NCBI RefSeq assembly: GCF_000966975.1
Contig: NZ_JZWV01000083.1
Span: 1-28,750 of the forward strand
DNA: 28,750 nt
Reading direction: 5' to 3'
From: Streptomyces katrae
Lineage (GTDB): Bacteria > Actinomycetota > Actinomycetes > Streptomycetales > Streptomycetaceae
A model generated the notes under the pieces. That model was not told the DNA's origin. It worked only from the letters and a program-made list of their open reading frames with translations, and did not search any database. Position 1 is the stretch's first letter; every line of letters begins with the position of its first letter. A program made the position numbers and the translations under genes. Below, piece after piece: positions 7,722-17,220 of this stretch.

Positions 7722-9953
7722 TTGTCGGAGTCGTCCTTGTCAGCCTCGGCGGCGTCCTCGCCCTCGATCACGGGGACCAGGGAGAGCTTGCCGCGCTGGT
7801 CGATCTCGGCGATCTCGACCTGCACCTTGGTGCCGACCGCGAGCACGTCCTCGACGTTCTCCACGCGCTTGCCGCCGGCGAGCTTGCGGATCTGCGAGAT
7901 GTGCAGCAGGCCGTCCTTGCCGGGCATGAGGGAGACGAAGGCACCGAAGGTGGTGGTCTTGACGACCGTACCCAGGTAGCGCTCGCCGACCTCCGGCATG
8001 GTCGGGTTGGCGATCGCGTTGATCGTGGAGCGGGCGGCCTCCGCGGCCGGGCCGTCGGCGGCACCGATGTAGATGGTGCCGTCGTCCTCGATCGTGATCT
8101 CGGCGCCGGTGTCCTCCTGGATCTGGTTGATCATCTTGCCCTTGGGGCCGATGACCTCACCGATCTTATCCACGGGGATCTTGACGGTGATGATCCGCGG
8201 GGCGTTCGGGGACATCTCGTCCGGGGTGTCGATCGCTTCCATCATCACGTCGAGGATGTGGAGGCGGGCGTCGCGGGCCTGGGTGAGGGCCGCGGCCAGG
8301 ACGGAGGCCGGGATGCCGTCCAGCTTGGTGTCGAGCTGGAGGGCGGTGACGAACTCCTTGGTGCCGGCGACCTTGAAGTCCATGTCGCCGAAGGCGTCCT
8401 CCGCACCGAGGATGTCGGTGAGGGCGACGTAGTGGGTCTTGCCGTCGATCTCCTGGGAGATCAGGCCCATGGCGATGCCGGCGACGGGGGCCTTGAGCGG
8501 CACACCGGCGTTCAGCAGCGACATGGTGGAGGCGCAGACCGAGCCCATGGACGTCGAACCGTTGGAGCCGAGGGCCTCGGACACCTGGCGGATCGCGTAG
8601 GGGAACTCCTCGCGGGTCGGCAGGACCGGCACGATCGCGCGCTCGGCGAGCGCGCCGTTCGGCGAGCGCGCCGTGGCCGATCTCGCGGCGCTTCGGGGAG
8701 CCGACGCGGCCGGTCTCGCCGACGGAGTACGGCGGGAAGTTGTAGTTGTGCATGTAGCGCTTGCGGGTCACCGGGGAGAGGGTGTCCAGCTGCTGCTCCA
8801 TGCGGAGCATGTTGAGGGTGGTGACGCCCAGGATCTGGGTCTCGCCACGCTCGAACAGCGCCGAGCCGTGCACGCGCGGGATGGCCTCGACCTCGGCGGC
8901 CAGGGTGCGGATGTCGGTCAGGCCACGGCCGTCGATGCGGACCTTGTCCTTGATGACGCGCTCGCGCACCAGGGCCTTGGTCAGGCTGCGGTAGGCGGCG
9001 GAGATCTCCTTCTCGCGGCCCTCGAAGGCCGGGAGGAGCTTCTCGGCGGCGATGTCCTTGACGCGGTCCAGCTCGGCCTCGCGGTCCTGCTTGCCCGCGA
9101 TGGTGAGCGCCTGGGCCAGCTCGCCGCGGACGGCCTGCTCCAGGGCGGCGTAGACGTCCTGCTCGTAGTCGAGGAAGACGGGGAACTCGCCCTCGGGCTT
9201 GGCGGCCTTGGCGGCCAGGTCGGCCTGGGCCTTGCACAGGACCTTGATGAAGGGCTTCGAGGCCTCGAGGCCGGCGGCCACGATCTCCTCGGTGGGCGCC
9301 TCGGCGCCGCCCTTGACCAGGGCGATGGTCTGCTCGGTGGCCTCGGCCTCGACCATCATGATCGCGACGTCGCCGTCCTCCAGGACGCGGCCCGCGACGA
9401 CCATGTCGAAGACGGCGTCCTCGAGCTCGGTGTGCGTCGGGAAGGCCACCCACTGGCCCTTGATCAGCGCGACGCGGACGCCGCCGATCGGGCCGGAGAA
9501 GGGAAGGCCGGCCAGCTGCGTGGACGCGGACGCGGCGTTGATCGCGATGACGTCGTACAGGTGGTCGGGGTTGAGCGCCATGACGGTGGCGACGACCTGG
9601 ATCTCGTTGCGCAGGCCCTTCTTGAAGGAGGGGCGCAGCGGGCGGTCGATCAGGCGGCAGGTGAGGATCGCGTCCTCGGAGGGGCGGCCCTCGCGGCGGA
9701 AGAACGAGCCGGGGATCTTGCCCGCGGCGTACTGCCGCTCCTCGACGTCGACCGTCAGGGGGAAGAAGTCGAGCTGGTCCTTGGGCTTCTTCGACGCGGT
9801 GGTCGCGGAGAGCACCATCGTGTCGTCGTCCAGGTAGGCGACGGCGGAGCCGGCGGCCTGGCGGGCGAGGCGGCCCGTCTCGAAGCGGATGGTGCGGGTG
9901 CCGAAGGAACCGTTGTCGATGACGGCCTCGGCGTAGTGGGTCTCGTTCTCCAC
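7718..9953 (-). pseudogene. pnp: Polynucleotide phosphorylase, frame broken by a 16-bp tandem duplication
   Basis: PNPase degrades RNA 3'-5' with phosphate and also synthesises tails in Streptomyces. From GTG 9953 (N-terminus [19 protein letters not shown] about 9 bases upstream) the frame is correct to E432 in [12 protein letters not shown]. It then runs out of frame to a stop at 8166 (595 aa). The other frame carries the rest from [13 protein letters not shown]. Deleting one copy of the duplication at 8643-8674 yields 739 aa, the usual Streptomyces length. N-terminal RNase PH domain: residues about 10-145. Second RNase PH domain: about 310-540, with the phosphate loop [10 protein letters not shown] (457-466) and catalytic aspartates near 514-520. 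KH domain: GPKG at 597-600. S1 domain: about 654-724. As written, the truncated product lacks the active site and both RNA-binding domains. ATG 9968 (MEKTLVENE) is an alternative start. The break is either an error or a striking lesion. Confidence 0.93.
8643..8674. repeat. Perfect 16-bp tandem duplication inside pnp
   Basis: TCGGCGAGCGCGCCGT occurs at 8643-8658 and immediately again at 8659-8674. It inserts 1 mod 3 bases and shifts the pnp frame after codon 432. With one copy removed the translation reads [20 protein letters not shown], the conserved family sequence. Confidence 0.95.
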
Positions 9954-9985
9954 TAGCGTTTTCTCCATTTTCGTCGTCTCCGTCC

Positions 9986-10037
9986 GCCACCCGTGTGGTG
10001 GAGGACGTCCGCCCGGCCACCCGTGTGGTGGAGGACG
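9986..10037. repeat. Two identical 22-bp direct repeats in the pnp leader
   Basis: The same 22 bases occur at 9986-10007 and 10016-10037 (period 30, 8-base spacer). On the pnp-coding strand each copy contains CCACC ACACG GGTGG, a 5-bp stem with a 5-base loop. The leader would therefore carry two identical small stem-loops about 30-80 bases before the pnp start. Confidence 0.85.
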
Positions 10038-10224
10038 GTTGCGGAGAAGCGCTCCTGGCGTGCGGGCCGGTCTTCGATCGAAGCACCCGGTTCTCGGCCC
10101 CTCCGTGCGGGGCTTTCCGGATGCCACTACCGAGGACCGGCGGCGTAGGGAGGGCGCTCCTCCTCTTCAGTTGTGCGCTGTGACTCAGCCTACAAAGGGT
10201 CGGCCGGGTCGCGCACGTACGGCA

Positions 10225-10261
10225 AAGGGAGCGGCCCCATCGGTGTGGGAACCGCTCCCTT
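10225..10261 (-). terminator. Hairpin after rpsO: terminator or RNase III site
   Basis: AAGGGAGCGG (10225-10234) pairs perfectly with CCGCTCCCTT (10252-10261) around a 17-base loop, starting 11 bases after the rpsO stop. There is no strong T tract. Read-through into pnp is likely, with this stem as the processing site. Confidence 0.7.
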
Positions 10262-10271
10262 CACAGTGTGC

Positions 10272-10559
10272 TTACTTGGCGCCGGCCGCACCGCGGCGGA
10301 TGCCGAGGCGCTCGACCAGCGTACGGAAGCGCTGGATGTCCTTCTTGGCCAGGTACTGCAGCAGGCGGCGGCGCTGGCCGACCAGGATCAGCAGACCACG
10401 ACGGGAGTGGTGGTCGTGCTTGTGGGTCTTGAGGTGCTCGGTCAGGTCCGAGATGCGGCGGGACAGCATCGCGACCTGGACCTCGGGAGAGCCGGTGTCG
10501 CCCTCCTTGGCACCGAATTCGGCGATGATCTGCTTCTTCGTAGCGGCGTCGAGCGGCAC
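10272..10559 (-). CDS. rpsO: 30S ribosomal protein S15
   Basis: This is a 95-aa protein, the normal length for S15, which binds the central domain of 16S rRNA. It shows the family sequence, for example [20 protein letters not shown] (residues 21-40), [12 protein letters not shown] (47-58) and RRRLLQYL (63-70). The start is GTG at 10559, giving [12 protein letters not shown], with GAGGAG about 6 bases upstream. The longer open frame is leader sequence. It lies 171 bases downstream of eccD on the same strand and is followed by pnp, the classic rpsO-pnp pair. The leader has two predicted hairpins that might support S15 autoregulation. Confidence 0.97.
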   Translation of the reverse strand: MPLDAATKKQIIAEFGAKEGDTGSPEVQVAMLSRRISDLTEHLKTHKHDHHSRRGLLILVGQRRRLLQYLAKKDIQRFRTLVERLGIRRGAAGAK

Positions 10560-10596
10560 GCTTACTCCTCGTATAGGTCTTCGTGGCCACCGAGTG

Positions 10597-10662
10597 CCCC
10601 AGGTCGAATTCTCTGGGGAGCTTCCGTGACTCGGGAGGCGGGGCCCGCTGAGCGCAGCCTCC
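10597..10662 (-). promoter_or_regulatory. rpsO leader with two stem-loops (possible S15 autoregulatory leader)
   Basis: CCCCAG (10597-10602) pairs with CTGGGG (10613-10618), and GGAGGC (10634-10639) pairs with GCCTCC (10657-10662), both within 105 bases of the rpsO start. S15-binding leader RNAs are known in several bacterial phyla including Actinobacteria. Assigning this one to that class is an inference from position only. Confidence 0.35.
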
Positions 10663-10730
10663 AGAGGATTCCGGGGGCGCGTACACAAACGGCCGTCACA
10701 CAGCGTACCAGGCTGCCGGGTCGCGGGGTC

Positions 10731-12236
10731 TCAGCTGGTGAGAGAGCGGGCGCGGCCGTACACGTCGAGTACGGCCAGGGCCAGCGGGACCAGGCTGAGC
10801 AGGACCGCGGCCTCGGTGAGGTCGAGCAGCCTTCCCCAGAAGGGTGACAGGCCCTTGCGGGGGATGACAAGCGCAATTCCGGCGAGGAGGGCCGCGCCGG
10901 CGGCGATGGCGGCGGAGAGCCAGATGGTGCGGATGTCGAGGCCGCCGCGGTCGTGGTAGCGGGTGAACTCCTCCATCAGGTTGCCGGGCGGGTGCAGGGC
11001 CAGGCCCAGGACGAGCAGGCCGATGGCGGCGAGGCCGGCGGCCAGGGCGCAGACCACCTGTGAGGTGTAGCGGAAGAGGCGGGCGCGCAGCAGTACGGCC
11101 AGGCCGGCGGCCAGGGCGAGGAGGCGGCCCCAGGTGTTGTCGGAGAAGCCGAGGACCGCGGCCGCGCCGACGGTGACGGCGGCGCAGCCGGCGACCAGGC
11201 CGAGGAGCATCTCGTGGCCGCGGCGGGCCTGGGCGGCGACGGCGTCGGCGTCGATCGGGTCACCCGCGTCCGTGCGGCCGTCGCCGGGCTGGTCACCGTA
11301 CGGGTCGGTGTCGTGGCGGTCCGGGGTCTCGTAGTCCGGGGCGGCGCTCTGCGGGGCGGCGTAGCCGATGGGCAGGCGGGCGAAGCGGGCGGAGAGGCCG
11401 GGCAGGAAGGCGACGAGTCCGATGGCGACGGGGGCGCAGACCGAGGCGGTGGCGGTCGCGGAGGCGCCCGTGGTGATGGCCGCGAAGGTGGCGAGGGTGC
11501 CGGTGGCGGCGAGGAAGGTGGCGGCGACGAAGGGTGCGTCGCCGTGCGGGGTGAGCGCGGTCAGGGCGACGGAGGCGACGAGGACGCAGCCGCAGCCCAG
11601 CAGGAACTGCAGGCGGCCGGGTCCCTGGCCGGGGGCGGCGGCCAGGATGCCGGAGCCGGCGATCAGCAGGTGCGGCAGGCCGCCGAGGCCGAGGGCGACG
11701 GCGGAGCCCCGGTCGCGGTAGACGCGGGCGCGCACCGCGGCGGCGGCGGTGAGCAGGACGCCGGCGGATCCGGCGATGATCCCGGGCAGGCCGTGCATGT
11801 CGTGGCGGACGGGGTCGGCGTACCAGAGGACGAAGCCGAGGAGGACGAGCAGCACGGCGGCGCCGGCCAGGCCCGCGCCGCGGAGCATCTCGTCGCTCCA
11901 GCGGTGCCGGTCGCGGACGACGGCGGAGGCGACGGCGTCGGAGACGTCGTCGAACACGGCGGGCGGGAGGGACTCGGCGAAGGGGCGCAGGCTCAGCACC
12001 TCGCCGTCGAGGACCTGCTGGGCGGCGAGGGTGCGGGCCCCGTCGAGGACGACGCCGGAGCGGCGTACGAGGTGGAAGCCGGTCGGGGCGCCGACGGGCT
12101 GGGTCTGGCCGGTGAGGCGCAGCAGCTCGGGGTAGACGTCGGCGACGGCGATGTCCTCGGGGAGGGCGACGTCGATCCGGCTGTCCGGAGCCACGACGGT
12201 GACCCTGCAGAATCCGGTCGCCTCGGCCGTACTCAC
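10731..12236 (-). CDS. eccD: Type VII secretion integral membrane protein EccD
   Basis: This is a 501-aa polytopic membrane protein of the ESX/type VII secretion pore. Residues 9-87 form the ubiquitin-like N-terminal domain (FCRVTVVAPDSRIDVALPED to VLDGEVLSLRPF), which faces the cytoplasm in known EccD proteins. From residue about 118 a series of hydrophobic helices follows. It is interrupted near 318-375 by a polar Asp/Pro-rich loop (YETPDRHDTDPYGDQPGDG). EccD normally has 11 membrane helices, and the pattern fits. The start is GTG at 12236 (MSTAEATGF), 8 bases after AGGGGGG. The upstream open frame to 12347 has no family sequence. It diverges from eccC. Confidence 0.9.
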   Translation of the reverse strand: MSTAEATGFCRVTVVAPDSRIDVALPEDIAVADVYPELLRLTGQTQPVGAPTGFHLVRRSGVVLDGARTLAAQQVLDGEVLSLRPFAESLPPAVFDDVSDAVASAVVRDRHRWSDEMLRGAGLAGAAVLLVLLGFVLWYADPVRHDMHGLPGIIAGSAGVLLTAAAAVRARVYRDRGSAVALGLGGLPHLLIAGSGILAAAPGQGPGRLQFLLGCGCVLVASVALTALTPHGDAPFVAATFLAATGTLATFAAITTGASATATASVCAPVAIGLVAFLPGLSARFARLPIGYAAPQSAAPDYETPDRHDTDPYGDQPGDGRTDAGDPIDADAVAAQARRGHEMLLGLVAGCAAVTVGAAAVLGFSDNTWGRLLALAAGLAVLLRARLFRYTSQVVCALAAGLAAIGLLVLGLALHPPGNLMEEFTRYHDRGGLDIRTIWLSAAIAAGAALLAGIALVIPRKGLSPFWGRLLDLTEAAVLLSLVPLALAVLDVYGRARSLTS

Positions 12237-12458
12237 CTGTGTGACCCCCCTGGTTGCCGCCCCTGGGCGGCCGATTCGCGGATGCGCATGGGTGGATGCG
12301 CGTGGTGCGCGCGCCACCCTACCCGGAGGGCGTGCGGCCGTCGGCAAGTAGGATCACGGTTCGCGCCCGGGCGCGGGGTGCGGTAGTCCCCTGCGGGTCC
12401 GGGGAGTTGGGGGCGGCGGTCGCGGCGTCCCGTCCGCTTTCGAGGGATTGATGCTCCG
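12237..12458. promoter_or_regulatory. Divergent intergenic region between eccD and eccC
   Basis: These 222 bases must contain the promoters for both secretion genes. A TAGGAT at 12349-12354, about 105 bases before the eccC start, could be a -10 element, but I see no matching -35. No other clear structure is visible. Confidence 0.3.
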
Positions 12459-15400
12459 GTGAGCCAGATCGTCGTCAAGCGCCCGCCCCGGTCGCTGCCA
12501 CCCGAAGTGCCTTCCGAGGAGCTGAGGCTGGAGGCTCCGCCGGAGCTGCCGCGGGGGCAGCAGGAGGGCATGCTGATGCAGCTCCTGCCGATGCTGGGCA
12601 TGGGTTCCTCGGTGGTGTTCTTCTTCATGCCGGGCGCGGCGCCGTTCATGCGGATCATGGGCGTGCTGATGCTGGTGTCCACGGTGGGCATGGTCATAGC
12701 CCAGCTGGTGCGCCACCGGCGCGGTACGCAGGGGCAAATGGCCGATGTGCGGCGGGACTACCTCAAGTACCTGGCGCAGACGCGCCGTCAGGTGCGCAGG
12801 ACTGCGCGGGCGCAGCGTGACGCGCAGCTGTACCTGCACCCGGCTCCCGAGCAGCTGTGGTCGGTGGTCGCGGAGGGTTCGCGGCTGTGGGAACGGCGGG
12901 TCGGCGACGCGGACTTCGGGCAGGCCCGGCTGGGGCTGGGCGCGCAGGCGCTGGCGACGCCGCTGGTGGCTCCGGACACGGCGCCGGTGGACGAGCTGGA
13001 GCCGCTGACGGCGGGGGCGATGCAGCGCTTCCTGAAGGTGCACTCCTCGCTGGACGGGCTGCCGGTGGCGGTGTCGGTGCGGGCGTTCTACCACGTGACG
13101 GTGTCCGGGGAGGCGGAGTCGGCGCGCGGGGCGGCGCGGGCGATGGTGGCGCAGCTGGCGACGCTGCACTCCCCCGAGGACCTGGTGGTCGGCGTGGTGG
13201 CGGCGCCGGGGGCGGTGCCGGCGTGGGACTGGGTGAAGTGGCTGCCGCACACGCAGGTGCCGGGGCAGGTGGACGGGGCCGGCACGAAGCGGCTGTTCAG
13301 CGATGACCTGGGCGAGCTGGAGGGACTGCTGGGGTCCCGGCTGGAGGGGCGGCCGCGGTTCAGCCGGGACGTGTCGCCGGTGCTGGACCAGCCGCACCTG
13401 GTGGTGGTCCTGGACGGCGGGCTCGTGCCGCCGGACTCGGTGTTCGCGGCGGCCGAGGGGCTGCAGGGGGTGACCGTCGTCGAGGTGGTCGCGGGCGAGC
13501 TGGACGAGCCGCGCGGCGGGCTGTCGGTCGTGGTGCGGCCGGGCCGGCTGCGGCTGGAGTCGGGCGCGGGGGTCGCGTACGAGGGGGTGCCGGACACCCT
13601 GTCGCTGCCGGCGGCGGAGGCGCTGGCCCGGCAGCTGGCACCGCTGCGCACGGGCGGCGGGGACGACGACGAGCCGCTGCTGGCGAACCTGGACTTCACG
13701 GATCTGCTGAACCTGGGCGACGCGGCCTCGGTCGACGTGTCCCGTACCTGGCGGCCGCGGTCGGCCGGTGAGCGGCTGCGGGTGCCGATCGGTGTGGGCG
13801 AGGACGGCGCGCCGGTGATGCTGGACCTGAAGGAGGCCGCGCAGGAGGGCATGGGCCCGCACGGGCTGTGCGTGGGCGCGACCGGTTCGGGCAAGTCGGA
13901 GCTGCTGCGGACGCTGGTGCTGGGGCTGGCGGTGACCCACACGTCGGAGACGCTGAACTTCGTCCTCGCGGACTTCAAGGGCGGTGCCACCTTCACGGGC
14001 ATGGGGCAGATGCCGCACGTCGCGGCGGTGATCACCAACCTGGCGGACGACCTGACGCTGGTCGACCGGATGGGCGACTCGATCCGCGGGGAGCTCCAGC
14101 GCCGGCAGGAGCTGCTGCGCGCGGCGGGCAACTACGCGAACATCCACGACTACGAGAAGGCGCGCGCGGCGGGTGCGGCGCTGGAGCCGCTGGCCTCGCT
14201 GGTCCTGGTGATCGACGAGTTCAGCGAGCTGCTGACGGCGAAGCCCGACTTCATCGACATGTTCATCCAGATCGGCCGGATCGGCCGTTCGCTGGGCGTG
14301 CACCTGCTGCTGGCCTCGCAGCGGCTGGAGGAGGGCAAGCTGCGCGGTCTGGACACGTACCTGTCGTACCGGATCGGTCTGCGGACCTTCTCGGCGGCGG
14401 AGTCGCGGACGGCGATCGGCGTGCCGGACGCGTACCACCTGCCGTCGGTGCCCGGTTCGGGCTATCTGAAGTTCGGTACGGACGAGATGACGCGGTTCAA
14501 GGCGGCGTACGTCTCGGGCGTCTACCGCTCGGGCGGCCGGGAGCTGTCGGTGGGGCCGTTCCCGGTGGAGCGGCGGCCGGTGCTGTTCACGGCGGCTCCG
14601 GTGCCGGTGTGCCGGTGGTGTACGCGGCCCCGGACCCGGCGTACCTGGCGGCGCAGCCGGAGCGGGAGGACGACGCGCTCGCGGACACGGTCCTCGACGT
14701 GATCGTGGGGCGGCTGGAGGGGCAGGGGGTGCCGGCGCACCAGGTGTGGCTGCCGCCGCTGGACCGGGCTCCGTCGCTGGACCAGCTGCTGCCGGCGCTG
14801 GCTCCGTCGGCGGAGCGCGGGCTGCACGCGGAGGGCTACACGCGGCCGGGCGGGCTGGTGGTGCCGCTCGGGCTGATCGACAAGCCCTTCGAGCAGCGGC
14901 GCGAGGTGCTCTACCGGGACTTCTCGGGGGCGGCGGGCCACATGCTGGTGGTCGGCGGCCCGCAGTCGGGCAAGTCGACGCTGATGCGGACGCTGATCTC
15001 GGCGTTCGCGCTCACGCACACCCCGCGCGAGGTGCAGTTCTACGGGCTGGACTTCGGCGGTGGCGGTATGTCGGCGGTGGCGGAGCTGCCGCACGTGGGC
15101 GGGATCGCCTCGCGGCTGGACCCGGAGCGGGTGCGGCGTACGGTCGCGGAGGTGGCGGGGATCCTGGACCGCCGGGAGGAGTTCTTCCGGGCGAACGGCA
15201 TCGACTCCATCGCCACCTACCGGCGCAGGCGGGCCGCGGGCGAGCTGCCGGGCGAGGCGTGGGGGGACGTGTTCCTGATCGTCGACGGCTGGGGCGGTTT
15301 CCGCGGCGAGTACGAGGGCCTGGATCAGGTGGTCACGGACGTGGCCTCGCGCGGTCTGGGCTACGGGGTCCACGTGGTGGTGACCGCGGCCCGGTACATG

Positions 15401-16420
15401 GAGGTGCGGGCCGCGCTGAAGGACCAGATCCTGGGGCGGCTCGAACTGCGGCTCGGTGACGTCATGGACTCCGAGTTCGACCGCAGGGTGGCGGCGAACG
15501 TGCCGACGGGGATGCCGGGGCGCGGGCAGGTCCCGGAGAAGCTGCACTTCCTGGGCGCGTTGCCGCGCGTCGACGGTTCGCACGAGGCGGAGAGCGTCTC
15601 GGAGGGCACGGCGGAGTTCGTGGCGGCGGTCCGGGCGGGCTGGACGGGTCCGTCGGCTCCGGGCGTACGGCTGCTGCCGCGGCTGCTGCACGCCGACCAG
15701 CTGCCCAAGGGCGGGGAGTTCCCGGAGCGCGGGATCGCGATCGGCATCGACGAGACGGCGCTGGAGCCGGTGTTCGTCGACTTCGAGTCGGACCCCTTCT
15801 TCCTGGTGTTCGGCGAGAGCGAGTCCGGCAAGACGAACCTGCTGCGGCTGATCGCGCGGCAGATCGCCGAACGGTATACCCCGGAGCAGGCGAAACTGGT
15901 GGTCGGGGACTACCGGCGCGGGCTGCTGGGGGCGCTGCCGGAGGAGCACCTGCTGGAGTACGCGCCGATGGCGAATTCCCTGCAGACGCACATGGAGGCG
16001 CTGGCCGGGGTGTTCTCGCGCCGCCAGCCGCCCACCGACGTCACCCCGCAGCAGCTGCGGGACCGCAGCTGGTGGACCGGCCCGAACGTGTTCATCGTGA
16101 TCGACGACTACGACCTGGTGGCCACGAGCCAGGGCAATCCGCTGGCGCCGCTGGTGGAGTTCCTGCCGTTCGCCCGCGACACCGGGGTCCGGTTCATCAT
16201 CGCGCGGAGTTCGGCGGGGGCCTCGCGGGCCATGTACGAGCCGTTCATGCAGCGGATCAAGGAGCTGGGGGCGCAGGGCGTGGTGCTGTCGGGCGATCCG
16301 TCCGAGGGCGACCTGCTCGGCTCGGCCCGGCCCCGGCCGATGCCTCCGGGCCGCGGCCACTACGTCTCGCGCCGGCGCGGGACCTCGCTGGTGCAGCTGG
16401 GGCGGATGCCGGGGCTGTAG
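12459..16420 (+). pseudogene. eccC: Type VII secretion ATPase EccC, frame broken by an 8-bp tandem duplication
   Basis: EccC is the FtsK/SpoIIIE-type motor that recognises Esx substrates. GTG 12459 opens a 747-aa frame. It has two membrane helices (about 45-85), then ATPase domain 1 with Walker A GATGSGKS (K479) and Walker B LVLVIDEFSELL. The frame is lost at about residue 715. The sequence resumes two bases out of frame as VPVVYAAPDPAYLAAQP and continues through domain 2 (GGPQSGKS, K836; Walker B LIVDGW without the usual acidic partner) and domain 3 (GESESGKT, K1122; VIDDYD). Removing one copy of the duplication at 14601-14617 gives 1317 aa, the usual length for fused EccC. GTG 14609 could restart the second half (about 603 aa). 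The halves would then match the EccCa1/EccCb1 split of mycobacterial ESX-1. A hairpin terminator follows at 16447. Confidence 0.92.
14601..14617. repeat. Perfect 8-bp tandem duplication inside eccC
   Basis: GTGCCGGT occurs at 14601-14608 and 14609-14616, and period 8 extends one base further. It adds 2 mod 3 bases. With one copy removed the translation reads FTAAPVPVVYAAPDPAYL. Because CCGGTG is also repeated inside, the exact original length is slightly ambiguous. Confidence 0.85.
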
Positions 16421-16446
16421 GCCCGCGCGTCCGGGGCGTGGCCGGA

Positions 16447-16483
16447 GCCCGGGGTTTCGTTTACGGCGGAAACGGCCCCGGGC
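16447..16483 (+). terminator. Hairpin terminator after eccC
   Basis: GCCCGGGGTTTC (16447-16458) pairs with GAAAC (16469-16473) and CCCCGGGC (16476-16483), with a 2-base GG bulge. It lies 27 bases past the eccC stop and before the DUF397 gene, whose leader begins around 16500. Confidence 0.65.
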
Positions 16484-16553
16484 GGCGGGCGCTCGCAGAT
16501 AATCGGCTGCGAAGACCCAGCAGGACCGCACGACCGACGGGAAGGGCCGCATC

Positions 16554-16787
16554 ATGGGCACGCAGCAGGAGAAGGACGAGCTGTACGCGCTCGACATCAG
16601 CGACGTCGAGTGGCAGGGCCCGCCCGGGACCAGCCCGGACGAGGAGCGGGTCGAGATCGCGAAGCTGCCCGAGGGCGCGGTGGCGATGCGGTCGTCCCTG
16701 GACCGTGACACGGTGCTGCGCTACACGGCGGCCGAGTGGGAGGCGTTCGTGCTCGGGGCCCGCGACGGGGAGTTCGACCTCACCTGA
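16554..16787 (+). CDS. DUF397 (BldB-family) small protein
   Basis: This is a 77-aa acidic protein. It starts at ATG 16554 with GGGAAGGG about 8 bases upstream. The core VEIAKLPEGAVAMRSSLD (residues 38-55) followed by VLRYTAAEWEAFVLGARDGE (58-77 region) matches the DUF397 pattern: a beta-rich part with VA(M/V)R-S, then R-(F/Y)-(S/T)-AAEW-AF--G--DGEF. BldB, a sporulation regulator, belongs to this family, and bldB lies beside the esx genes in S. coelicolor. The residues before the core (DISDVEWQGPPGTSPDEE) are family-typical too. Whether this is the bldB orthologue or a paralogue cannot be told here. It is convergent with esxA across a strong terminator. Confidence 0.8.
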   Translation: MGTQQEKDELYALDISDVEWQGPPGTSPDEERVEIAKLPEGAVAMRSSLDRDTVLRYTAAEWEAFVLGARDGEFDLT

Positions 16788-16804
16788 GGGCTGCCGGAGC
16801 CGTG

Positions 16805-16845
16805 CGAAGAGGGGGCGCGCCCGGTGCGGGCGCGCCCCCTCTTCG
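16805..16845. terminator. Bidirectional terminator between DUF397 gene and esxA
   Basis: Arms 16805-16823 and 16827-16845 are perfectly complementary over 19 bp, leaving a 3-base GTG turn, so the real loop is probably 5 bases or more. The stem ends in CTTCG. It lies between two convergent genes. Confidence 0.85.
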
Positions 16846-16872
16846 TATGCCGTGTGTGGTGAGCCGTGGGGC

Positions 16873-17184
16873 TCAGAAGGCCTCGGTGAACAGCTGGGAG
16901 GCCTTCACGTCGGTGGCACGGTAGGCGCCCTTGCCGTGCTCGATGAGGCGGGCGGCCTCCTCGAGCTTCTTCTGCATGTGGTCGGCGCGTGCGTGGTACT
17001 TCTTCTGCAGGTCCAGGTACTGGGTGTGCGCCTCACCGTCCCAGGTGTCGGTGACGACCTTCACGGCCGACTCCATCTCCTCCAGGTCCTTGAGGATGTT
17101 CCTGGAGACCACGCGGATGCGGTCCGCCATCTGCTGGACGCTCTCGTACCGTACCCGGGTGTGGCCGTCGTTGTTGCCGGACAT
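16873..17184 (-). CDS. esxA: WXG100 protein EsxA
   Basis: This 103-aa helical-hairpin protein has the WxG turn W48-D49-G50 (TDTWDGEA) and a C-terminal YxxxD secretion signal, Y88-R-A-T-D92. WXG100 proteins form dimers that are exported by the EccC-driven type VII machine. In S. coelicolor the EsxA/EsxB heterodimer affects sporulation. The start is ATG at 17184 with GAAGGAG about 6 bases upstream. It lies 36 bases after the preceding WXG100 gene, so the two form one operon. The letter A or B is assigned from the esxB-esxA order reported for S. coelicolor and is less certain than the family. Confidence 0.88.
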   Translation of the reverse strand: MSGNNDGHTRVRYESVQQMADRIRVVSRNILKDLEEMESAVKVVTDTWDGEAHTQYLDLQKKYHARADHMQKKLEEAARLIEHGKGAYRATDVKASQLFTEAF

Positions 17185-17220
17185 GCTCTTCTCCTTCGGC
17201 TGGCGTGCGGGGCGGACGGC

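Larger units (their letters stand above)
9954..10271 (-). promoter_or_regulatory. rpsO-pnp intergenic region and pnp leader
   Basis: About 318 bases carry no gene. From the rpsO side they hold the 10-bp hairpin at 10225-10261, a GCCCC/GGGGC hairpin at 10097-10113, a perfect 12-base palindrome CTTCGATCGAAG at 10072-10083, and two identical 22-base repeats at 9986-10037. In Streptomyces coelicolor the rpsO-pnp intergenic hairpin is known to be cut by RNase III and pnp also has its own promoter. By inference the same control applies here. I cannot place a promoter with confidence. Confidence 0.6.

Noticed and set aside
7718..9953. Programmed ribosomal frameshift in pnp
   Set aside because: There is no slippery heptamer, PNPase is not known to use one, and the exact 16-bp duplication explains the shift completely.
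9986..10037. CRISPR-like direct repeats with a spacer
   Set aside because: There are only two copies with an 8-base spacer, in a ribosomal-protein/pnp leader, and no cas genes are nearby.
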